NCBI GenBank assembly: GCA_001821015.1
Contig: MHRQ01000006.1
Coordinates: forward strand, 1 to 11,306
Length of the DNA: 11,306 bases
Reading direction: 5' to 3'
Source of the DNA: Candidatus Taylorbacteria bacterium RIFCSPHIGHO2_02_FULL_46_13
Lineage (GTDB): Bacteria > Patescibacteriota > Minisyncoccia > Phycocordibacterales > DSPV01
Below the pieces are notes generated by a model. It was not told the origin of the DNA. It saw only the letters and a list, made by a program, of their open reading frames with translations, and made no database searches. The position numbers and the translations under genes were made by a program. Below are positions 7,090-11,306 of this stretch, piece by piece. Within the stretch, counting starts at the first letter, position 1, and every line of letters starts with the position of its first letter.

Positions 7090-7101
7090 AAATCAATCAT
7101 G
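7054..7101 (+). repeat. 48-nt start-proximal repeat, copy 1 (ssb)
   Basis: Positions 7054-7101 and 7707-7754 are identical except one base (G at 7085, A at 7738). Each copy ends exactly at the ATG of the downstream gene, and similarity stops there. TGATGATTTTAA (7059-7070) can pair with the bases just before and into the start codon (7086-7099), with two bulged adenines. The start site would therefore be held in an AU-rich hairpin. Confidence 0.85.
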
Positions 7102-7560
7102 TATTTAAATAAAGCAATTATTATAGGAAATCTAACACGCGATCCGGAGATGCGTGCGCTTCCGTCTGGCATTCAGGTCACTACATTTGGAGTTGCGACC
7201 AACAGGGTTTGGAAAGATAAAGAGGGGAATAAAAAAGAGCAAGCTGATTTCCATAACATTGTGGTATTTGGCAGGCAGGCAGAAACCGCTACCCAGTATT
7301 TAAAAAAAGGTCAATCTGTACTGGTTGAGGGAAGAATGCAGACGCGTTCCTGGGATGACAAGACAAGCGGCGAAAAGAAATACCGCACCGAAATTGTTGC
7401 CGATAGAGTGCAGTTCGGCCCACGCTCATCCGGCGCTTCCGCAGGAGGAGCTTCAAAAGGGCCTAAGGGGACTGCTACTGAAGGGGTAGACGGAGGCAAA
7501 GCACCTGATGCAATAGAATACCCACAAGAAGAGATCAACCCTGAAGATATTCCTTTTTAA
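7099..7560 (+). CDS. ssb: Single-stranded DNA-binding protein
   Basis: This 153-residue protein coats single-stranded DNA in replication, repair and recombination. The OB fold spans residues 1-110: MYLNKAIIIGNLTRDPEMR at the start, then VTTFGVATNR, DFHNIVVFGRQAE, YLKKGQSVLVEGRMQTRSW and YRTEIVADRVQF. A Gly/Ala/Ser-rich linker follows (about 112-135), and then an acidic tail ending EDIPF, the conserved partner-binding tip. It lies between rpsF and rpsR, as in most bacteria. There is no SD before the ATG; instead there is an elaborate leader with two potential coding peptides, a 104-nt hairpin and the 48-nt repeat. Confidence 0.96.
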   Translation: MYLNKAIIIGNLTRDPEMRALPSGIQVTTFGVATNRVWKDKEGNKKEQADFHNIVVFGRQAETATQYLKKGQSVLVEGRMQTRSWDDKTSGEKKYRTEIVADRVQFGPRSSGASAGGASKGPKGTATEGVDGGKAPDAIEYPQEEINPEDIPF

Positions 7561-7564
7561 AGGC

Positions 7565-7608
7565 TCGGCCTGTATTTTGGAGTCAGACGAACAAAATACA
7601 GTAGCCGA
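7565..7608 (+). other. Stable hairpin just after ssb
   Basis: TCGGC plus CTGTATTTTG (7565-7579) pairs with CAAAATACAG (7592-7601) and GCCGA (7604-7608), with a two-base bulge and a 12-base loop. It begins four bases after the ssb stop codon. It lacks a proper T-run (CTTTAACC follows), so a processing or mRNA-stability role, or partial attenuation before rpsR, is more likely than full termination. Confidence 0.55.
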
Positions 7609-7615
7609 ACTTTAA

Positions 7616-7711
7616 CCCCGTGGAATAGGTAATTTAGAATTTAAACATAAAGAATAAAAAAGTAATTAAACGTTTAATGAGGTATGTAATTAAAAGAATT
7701 ATTCCACGGGG
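7616..7711 (+). promoter_or_regulatory. Long-range hairpin leader of rpsR
   Basis: CCCCGTGGAATA (7616-7627) is perfectly complementary to TATTCCACGGGG (7700-7711), with one further outer A-T pair and an inner G-U. The span is 96 nt with a very AT-rich interior. The arms differ from those of the ssb leader (GTGGAATA versus CCCTAATTT), yet both remain self-complementary and both join the same 48-nt repeat. Confidence 0.7.
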
Positions 7712-7742
7712 TGATGATTTTAATACTCACTTCGTTCATTAA
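7677..7742 (+). CDS. Possible leader peptide of rpsR, GDDFNTHFVH tail (21 aa)
   Basis: ATG 7677 to TAA 7742 encodes a 21-residue peptide, MRYVIKRIIP followed by RGDDFNTHFVH. The stop lies nine bases before the rpsR ATG and in the same frame, exactly as before ssb. No clear SD precedes it. The first half differs from the ssb peptide apart from the MRY start. Confidence 0.3.
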   Translation: MRYVIKRIIPRGDDFNTHFVH

Positions 7743-7754
7743 AAATCAATCATG
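7707..7754 (+). repeat. 48-nt start-proximal repeat, copy 2 (rpsR)
   Basis: This is the second copy of 7054-7101, with one substitution. It ends at the rpsR ATG and has the same potential start-masking hairpin. The two genes share no similarity after the ATG. Confidence 0.85.
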
Positions 7755-7955
7755 CACATCAATACAGCACCCAATCTTTCATCAATACAGCACGTGGACT
7801 ACAAGGATGTGGAAACCCTTAAGAAGTTTCTTAATCCTCATGGCCGTATCATAGCTCATAAGCGCACGGGCGTATCCTCAAAAATTCAAAAGCAAGTCTC
7901 GCTTGCCATTAAACGTGCTCGCTTTTTAGGGCTTCTTCCGTATATAGCTAGATAG
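7752..7955 (+). CDS. rpsR: 30S ribosomal protein bS18
   Basis: This small 67-residue ribosomal protein partners with bS6 on the 30S platform. Conserved blocks are VDYKDVETLKKFLNPHGRI, HKRTGVSSKIQKQVSLAIKRARFLGLLPYI and a final basic residue. The length is typical of the short bS18 forms. In most bacteria rplI (bL9) follows; here the operon ends with a strong terminator and no rplI, in line with the loss of bL9 in Patescibacteria. No SD is seen before the ATG. Confidence 0.95.
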   Translation: MHINTAPNLSSIQHVDYKDVETLKKFLNPHGRIIAHKRTGVSSKIQKQVSLAIKRARFLGLLPYIAR

Positions 7956-7990
7956 CTTAAGTATAGCTTAGGGGGCCTTGAGCTTAGTGA

Positions 7991-8027
7991 AAAATCTACT
8001 TGGGGGCTTCGCCTCCAAGTAGATTTT
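7991..8027. terminator. Bidirectional intrinsic terminator between rpsR and efp
   Basis: AAAATCTACTTGG (7991-8003) is perfectly complementary to CCAAGTAGATTTT (8015-8027), with a further GC-rich top around a TTC-type loop, giving 16-17 bp. The A-run on one side and the T-run on the other suit termination from both converging units, rpsR (+) and efp (-). Flanking TAGCTTA-type short repeats lie at 7950-7988 and 8033-8063. Confidence 0.85.
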
Positions 8028-8075
8028 AAAAAGCTGTAAGCGTCAAGCATTAAGCTCTAAGCTAATGTAATTTAG

Positions 8076-8678
8076 TTACGCTCGTTCTACGTAATCTCCG
8101 GTTGTGGTATTGATACGGATTACCTCGCCTTCGTTTATAAACAGGGGAGCATTAATAGTTGCGCCGGTCTCAAGTTTCACTTGCTTTGAGCCGCCTTTGA
8201 CGGTATCACCTTTAACCGCTGGCGGTGCTTCAACGACCTTCAGGTCTACTTTGATGGGGAGTTTAATGCCGATTATTTTTCCTTGCCCGCTAGCGTGCTC
8301 TGCATCGCTATTCGGGTCTTCAAAAATAAGTGCATCAACGAGAGAATTTGCTTTGACAAATTTGATGCCGTCGCCGAGCATTTCATGTTCCAATTTGAAG
8401 CGTTTGGAAGGGTCTTTTTCTTCGCAGAACCAGTATTCACCCTTGTTGGTGTAGAGGTATTTTACAGGTTTTGTTTCTAGGTCTGCCTCCTCCATTTTAT
8501 CGGAAACTCCAAACGAGTGTTGCACCACGTTACCCGATATAAGGTTGCGCAGTTTTGTTGCGTTGACCGGTTTTCTCTGTTGCATACGAAAAACACGAGA
8601 TTCCAGTACTTCGTACGGCTGCCCCTCGTAGATGATGAATGTTCCTACCGTTGCCTCGTTGTATTGAAGAATTGCCAT
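8076..8678 (-). CDS. efp: Elongation factor P
   Basis: This translation factor relieves ribosome stalling at polyproline. It has 200 residues and the usual three beta-barrel domains: KOW-like N-terminal (1-64), OB domain II (about 65-128) and OB domain III ending TGDYVERA. Conserved landmarks are GTFIIYEGQPYEVLE, KLRNLISGNV and the domain III signature ATINAPLFINEGEVIRINT. Numbering matches E. coli EF-P exactly from residue 1 to KLRN (42-45). The tip of the beta3-beta4 loop reads RMQQRKPVN (31-39), so the modified Lys34 is Gln34 and the PGKG core is absent. The sequence SRVFRMQQRKPV suggests a variant loop rather than decay. TAGGGT lies three bases before the ATG as a weak SD, inside the 3' arm of a long-range hairpin. 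Confidence 0.95.
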   Translation of the reverse strand: MAILQYNEATVGTFIIYEGQPYEVLESRVFRMQQRKPVNATKLRNLISGNVVQHSFGVSDKMEEADLETKPVKYLYTNKGEYWFCEEKDPSKRFKLEHEMLGDGIKFVKANSLVDALIFEDPNSDAEHASGQGKIIGIKLPIKVDLKVVEAPPAVKGDTVKGGSKQVKLETGATINAPLFINEGEVIRINTTTGDYVERA

Positions 8679-8680
8679 TT

Positions 8681-8787
8681 ACCCTAGAAAATTTTAGCGG
8701 TTAATTTGCGTTAAGTATCTCAACACCTACCTGTTTTAGCCTTTGTATTGACCCTAATTCCTAGAATGGACTAAAAATTTAGAGGGT
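8681..8787 (-). promoter_or_regulatory. Long-range hairpin leader of efp
   Basis: Read on the minus strand, ACCCTCTAAATTTTTAG (8787-8771) can pair with CTAAAATTTTCTAGGGT (8697-8681), 14 of 17 positions. The 3' arm ends two bases before the efp ATG. The span is 107 nt, close to the leaders of rpsF, ssb and rpsR. The arms are imperfect and AT-rich, so this is the weakest member of the set. Confidence 0.45.
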
Positions 8788-8841
8788 GAATTGACTTATA
8801 TAAACAAAAAATGCCCAAAGGCAGAGCCATTGTAGCCGAAA

Positions 8842-8847
8842 ATTATA
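8842..8847 (-). promoter_or_regulatory. Possible -10 box for efp
   Basis: TATAAT occurs on the minus strand about 164 bases before the efp ATG and upstream of the leader hairpin. No good -35 box is seen at 16-18 bases. The region is AT-rich, so the match could be chance. Confidence 0.2.
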
Positions 8848-8888
8848 TAACGCGCAACGTTTGTTCTATAACGCTAGATCTGTGGAGG

Positions 8889-8978
8889 CTACTTTTCTTT
8901 AGATGTCTTTTGTTTGTTACGCCGGTATAATGCATAGATCGGTAAGCCAATTCCTCCCAAGAGAATTGTTAACCGCAT
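8889..8978 (-). CDS. Tiny predicted membrane protein (29 aa)
   Basis: I do not recognise it. The peptide opens MRLTILLGGIGLPIYAL and continues with a basic tail, YRRNKQKTSKEK. This is one short hydrophobic helix followed by positive charge, the typical make-up of a small single-pass protein with its C-terminus in the cytoplasm. The start is supported by AAAAAAGGA ending five bases upstream. Its ATG shares one base with the TGA of the preceding tiny ORF (TGATG), suggesting coupled translation. It is the last small ORF after the toxin-antitoxin pair. Confidence 0.55.
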   Translation of the reverse strand: MRLTILLGGIGLPIYALYRRNKQKTSKEK

Positions 8979-9115
8979 CAGCGTCCTTTTTTATTGCCTA
9001 GCGAGCAAGCGGAGAGAAAGAGTATCCTCTTTTTCTCTCCCGAGCGAGCGACGGCAACAAAGGGTTTAATACCCTTTATATTCTTTTTACAACTGTCACA
9101 TGTATACTCAATCAT
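8978..9115 (-). CDS. Tiny CxxC protein after the toxin gene (45 aa)
   Basis: I do not recognise it. The peptide opens MIEYTCDSCKKNIKGIKPF and ends SACSLGNKKGR. The N-terminal CDSC looks like half of a zinc ribbon, but only one further cysteine (C37) follows, so metal binding is uncertain. It begins 21 bases after the toxin stop, in the same frame, and ends in a TGA overlapping the ATG of the 29-aa ORF. No strong SD is seen (AAAGGTGG lies about 15 bases upstream). A hairpin (GGAGAGAAA / TTTCTCTCC, 9011-9040) lies inside it. The ORF could be chance sequence between a toxin operon and its terminator. Confidence 0.4.
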   Translation of the reverse strand: MIEYTCDSCKKNIKGIKPFVAVARSGEKKRILFLSACSLGNKKGR

Positions 9116-9136
9116 GATTTTCTTTTGCCGCCACCT

Positions 9137-9385
9137 TTATCGGTAATGATTGTTGACGTCGATGACTTCGATCGTTTCTTGGTCAATGAAGATGAAAATT
9201 GCCCGATACTTTTTATCTATCCTAAAGCTAAACAATCTGAGATGTTTAGGGTGTAGGAGTTCCACGTGAAGGCCGGGGTGGAATGGATTTTCTTCAAGCA
9301 GTCGTTTTTGCTTGTCGAATTTGCGCTCCAGTTTTCGGGTTCGCAGATATGCAACAAGTTCCGAGTGAAGCGGTATGGTCCGCAT
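9137..9385 (-). CDS. Type II toxin, RelE/ParE superfamily (YafQ/StbE-like)
   Basis: This 82-residue small basic protein has the RelE/ParE fold pattern: helical KLERKFDKQKRLLEENPFHPGL in the N-terminal half, then the strands HLRLFSFRIDKKYRAIFIF and ETIEVIDVNNHYR. The NPFHP...L and FRI..KYRAIF elements are typical of this superfamily, whose RelE branch cleaves mRNA on the ribosome and whose ParE branch poisons gyrase. The C-terminal Asn-His-Tyr and the Arg residues suggest an mRNA interferase, but the branch is not certain. It begins eight bases after the antitoxin stop, the usual antitoxin-first order. Confidence 0.85.
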   Translation of the reverse strand: MRTIPLHSELVAYLRTRKLERKFDKQKRLLEENPFHPGLHVELLHPKHLRLFSFRIDKKYRAIFIFIDQETIEVIDVNNHYR

Positions 9386-9393
9386 GGTTCTGT

Positions 9394-9618
9394 TTAGTCG
9401 GTGAAAAACCTGGAACGCTGAATACCCCGCTCGAGGCTTTCGAGGAACGACCGGCTGTAGCGGCCGGAGGCACGAAGTGTTTTTATCACGCGCTTTCCGC
9501 TTCGCGTCGGTGGTGGAGAGAACAGCTCCTGTTTTGCTGCAGACATGAGGCGTTCATACGCCTCGGCGCGATCTTTCAGTGCTTCGTATTGAGTTTGAGT
9601 TAAGTTTACAGTGCGCAT
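9394..9618 (-). CDS. Cognate antitoxin of the RelE-like toxin
   Basis: This 74-residue, mostly helical, charged protein opens MRTVNLTQTQYEALKDRAEAYERL. It has a Pro-rich hinge (SPPPTR, about 34-39) and a C-terminal segment ending SLERGIQRSRFF that probably wraps the toxin. No clear named DNA-binding domain is visible, though the N-terminal strand-helix could serve in autoregulation. It lies directly before the toxin. A TATAAT with an extended TG sits so close that the mRNA should start at the ATG (leaderless). Identification depends mainly on its position and size. Confidence 0.75.
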   Translation of the reverse strand: MRTVNLTQTQYEALKDRAEAYERLMSAAKQELFSPPPTRSGKRVIKTLRASGRYSRSFLESLERGIQRSRFFTD

Positions 9619-9624
9619 ACAGGT

Positions 9625-9651
9625 ATTATAGCATTACTGCAAGAAAATCAA
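9625..9651 (-). promoter_or_regulatory. Promoter of the toxin-antitoxin operon
   Basis: On the minus strand a perfect TATAAT (9630-9625), preceded by an extended TGC, has TTGATT (9651-9646) 15 bases upstream. The predicted start of transcription, 6-7 bases downstream, coincides with the antitoxin ATG at 9618. Confidence 0.6.
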
Positions 9652-9692
9652 AACAAACAGAAGTTATAAGCTGTTTGGCTATAAGCCCTAAG

Positions 9693-10730
9693 CTATTCTT
9701 TGAGCTTCTCCTTAATCTGCTTCAAGATTTCGTTTGATTCTTTTTTATTCTCCTTTAGAAATTGACGTGCAGCATCGTAGCCACGGCCGAGCTTTACTTC
9801 TTCACCTCCGCTTAGAGGTTTGTAGGCGTAGCTTCCGCCTGAAGATTTTGAAACAAGTCCGAACTTTTCACCAAGCGCCAGCATTTCTCCTTCGCGCGAG
9901 ATTCCTTCATTGTACATCAAATCAAATTCTGTCTGTTTGAAAGGCGCGGCAACTTTGTTTTTGACGACTTTTACTCGAACGCGCCCGCCCATGACCTCCT
10001 CGCCTTTTTTAATTTGCGCGATACGGCGAATATCCAGTCGTACCGAGGTGTAGAACTTCAGAGCTTTTCCGCCCGGTGTGGTTTCAGGATTGCCGAACAT
10101 CACGCCGATTTGCATACGGATTTGGTTGATGAAGATGACGATAGTTTTTGACTTCGCGACGATGGCGGTGAGCTTGCGCAGGGCCTGTGACATCAATCGT
10201 GCTTGCTTGCCCACATGGAAGGCTCCCATGTCTCCCTCTATTTCGTCTTTCGGAGTGAGTGCCGCAACAGAATCTATGACAATCACGTCCACTTTTCCAG
10301 AGCGCACTAAACTGTCCACGATTTCTAGCGACTGCTCGCCTGTATCTGGTTGAGAAATAAGAAGGTGCTCAATTTGCACCCCGAGCTTCTTTGCATATTC
10401 CGGATCCATTGCGTGTTCTGCGTCTATGTAGGCGCAAATGCCTCCTTTCTTTTGCGCCTCCGCCACTATATGCAAAGCAAGCGTCGTCTTTCCGGACGAT
10501 TCTGGTCCAAAGATTTCAATAATGCGTCCGCGAGGCACACCTCCCACGCCAAGTGCCGCATCAAGCCCTATAGAGCCGGTGGGGATGACGTCTATGTCAA
10601 CCCGAGGCTTCTCGCCAAGCATCATAATGGACTCTTCTCCGAACTTCGTTTTTATCTGCTTGAGTGTGTCCTCAATGCCCGCAAACGTACCCTTCGCTTC
10701 TACTGCCGCCTTTTTTTTCATAGCCGTCAT
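9693..10730 (-). CDS. recA: Recombinase RecA
   Basis: RecA is an ATP-dependent strand-exchange and SOS coprotease protein that forms filaments on ssDNA. It has 345 residues. Walker A GPESSGKT is at 75-82, Walker B VIVIDS at 149-154, and the L2-region block MFGNPETTPGGKALKFY is present with conserved Gly and Phe. The C-terminal domain is short and ends in Lys/Glu-rich sequence. ATG 10730 lies one base after the stop of the upstream gene (TAACATG) and has no SD. An ATG at 10721 (MKKKAAVE) is an alternative start. Reinitiation after the upstream gene is likely. Confidence 0.97.
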   Translation of the reverse strand: MTAMKKKAAVEAKGTFAGIEDTLKQIKTKFGEESIMMLGEKPRVDIDVIPTGSIGLDAALGVGGVPRGRIIEIFGPESSGKTTLALHIVAEAQKKGGICAYIDAEHAMDPEYAKKLGVQIEHLLISQPDTGEQSLEIVDSLVRSGKVDVIVIDSVAALTPKDEIEGDMGAFHVGKQARLMSQALRKLTAIVAKSKTIVIFINQIRMQIGVMFGNPETTPGGKALKFYTSVRLDIRRIAQIKKGEEVMGGRVRVKVVKNKVAAPFKQTEFDLMYNEGISREGEMLALGEKFGLVSKSSGGSYAYKPLSGGEEVKLGRGYDAARQFLKENKKESNEILKQIKEKLKE

Positions 10731-10731
10731 G

Positions 10732-11088
10732 TTATTTAACGATTAGTTGTAATTCCTTTTTGACCGAGTGGTTAAACTTATCTTGTGCCTCAATAGTAAT
10801 TATATTGTAGCCATTTGCAAGTAGGAGCGTGCGGGCGAATTTTCCTTGTTCATCCACAAACATCTGTAGCCCATTGATGGTAATGAATGAAATATTGTGC
10901 GCCTCTCCACGTAAGGTAATTTGTGGTGACGTAGAGGCAACGCTGGCGCCGTTTGCAGGGGAGAGGATGAGAAGGGTAGGTCCCGTGAGTATCGCGCGCG
11001 TTTGTACATACGCATAAGCAGAGAGGCCGACGAGTGCAAAAATAATAAGAGTAATTTTTACGAGTGCGCGCGTGTCAGGCGTTGCCAT
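10732..11088 (-). CDS. Membrane-anchored Ig-like (glucodextranase-B-type) domain protein
   Basis: This 118-residue protein has one N-terminal hydrophobic segment (about 10-32, VKITLIIFALVGLSAYAYV) with basic flank, then a single beta-sandwich domain. The domain starts TLLILSPANGASVASTSPQITLRGEA and ends NIITIEAQDKFNHSVKKELQLIVK. The pattern of SP-x-G-x-x-V, G-x-A and N-x-I-x-I-x-A-x-D is that of bacterial Ig-like folds such as Glucodextran_B. It should sit on the outer face of the membrane with a likely structural or adhesive role; there are no catalytic residues. It lies five bases after ftsK and one base before recA, so the three are probably cotranscribed. Confidence 0.7.
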   Translation of the reverse strand: MATPDTRALVKITLIIFALVGLSAYAYVQTRAILTGPTLLILSPANGASVASTSPQITLRGEAHNISFITINGLQMFVDEQGKFARTLLLANGYNIITIEAQDKFNHSVKKELQLIVK

Positions 11089-11093
11089 AACGG

Positions 11094-11306
11094 TTATGAT
11101 GGATTTTCTTCGCTTGACTCTTGCACGGGGGTACCTCCGACCACTTCACGAGGTTTCGCACCGTGCCCTGCCCCGATAACCCCGCGTTCTTCCAGAAGGT
11201 CAATAAGACGCGCGGCGCGGGAATAGCCGACGGAGAGTTTCCGTTGCAAATATGACGTAGAAGCTTTGCCTGCGCGTAGCACCTCTTCCCGCGCAGTCTC
11301 ATACAA
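11094..11306 (-). CDS. ftsK: DNA translocase FtsK, C-terminal gamma domain (5' part outside window)
   Basis: Seventy-one codons of the 3' end are present; the frame continues past the window edge. The visible part is the winged-helix gamma domain: LYETAREEVLRAGKAS, then YLQRKLSVGYSRAARLIDLLEERG and GAKPREV. In FtsK/SpoIIIE this domain reads KOPS-like polar DNA sites to set the direction of chromosome pumping at division. A short acidic tail (ESSEENPS) follows. The motor domains should lie just beyond 11306. Confidence 0.9.
   Translation of the reverse strand: MYETAREEVLRAGKASTSYLQRKLSVGYSRAARLIDLLEERGVIGAGHGAKPREVVGGTPVQESSEENPS

Noticed and set aside
8811..8930. Plus-strand ORF of 39 codons (MPKGRAIVAENY...)
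   Set aside because: It opposes the better supported minus-strand small ORF and the efp leader, has no SD, and no recognisable features.
8995..9077. Hairpins 9011-9040 and 9059-9077 as the terminator of the toxin operon
   Set aside because: Neither has a good T-run on the minus strand, and both fall inside the tiny CxxC ORF. A partial role cannot be excluded.
1..11306. CRISPR arrays, tRNA or rRNA genes
   Set aside because: No regularly spaced direct repeats, and no tRNA-like or rRNA-like segments were seen on either strand.

Overview
The window looks like a chromosomal segment from a Candidate Phyla Radiation (Patescibacteria, probably Parcubacteria-like) bacterium. This is an inference from gene content. 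It carries a short single-knuckle MetG, an rpsF-ssb-rpsR block with no rplI after it (loss of bL9 is typical of this radiation), a one-domain extracytoplasmic protein between ftsK and recA, very compact genes, and several genes whose starts lack a Shine-Dalgarno (SD) sequence. TGA ends several good genes, so the standard bacterial code applies rather than the SR1/Gracilibacteria code.

Layout. Positions 1-540 hold the 3' end of an unknown gene, a small Cys-rich ORF, and an AAC-rich segment that reads like the template repeat (TR) of a diversity-generating retroelement (DGR). A hairpin and a structured spacer follow it. Where a DGR reverse transcriptase would often lie, there is instead an IS200-like single-strand transposase (RAYT/Y1_Tnp, 545-1231), bracketed by two identical inverted REP-like hairpins. 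Next come plus-strand housekeeping genes: an M16 zinc peptidase, an AI-2E/PerM-family membrane protein, metG, tatD, rpsF, ssb and rpsR. A strong two-way terminator at 7991-8027 separates these from a minus-strand block. That block, in transcription order, is ftsK (3' end), an Ig-like membrane-anchored protein, recA, an antitoxin-toxin pair, two tiny ORFs that overlap by one base, and efp.

The most unusual feature is a family of long-range inverted repeats. Five genes on both strands (AI-2E, rpsF, ssb, rpsR, efp) each have one just upstream. The arms are 12-17 nt, the outer ends are CCC/GGG-like, and the arm sequences differ from gene to gene while staying complementary. Four of the five spans are 96-107 nt; the AI-2E copy spans 198 nt with a nested 93-nt hairpin. 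The 3' arm ends at, or within about 40 nt of, the start codon. In front of ssb and rpsR the element continues into a 48-nt repeat with one mismatch. That repeat ends exactly at each ATG, encodes the tail of a leader peptide (GDDFNTHFV-R/H) and can fold over the start codon. This suggests an RNA leader system acting on translation starts, or a mobile hairpin family that settles at starts.

Functionally the window mixes translation (metG, rpsF, rpsR, efp), DNA maintenance (ssb, recA, ftsK, tatD), envelope proteins (AI-2E, Ig-like, perhaps M16) and selfish or defence-type elements (the possible DGR remnant, the RAYT and the toxin-antitoxin pair). The EF-P has glutamine at the normally lysine or arginine tip position.
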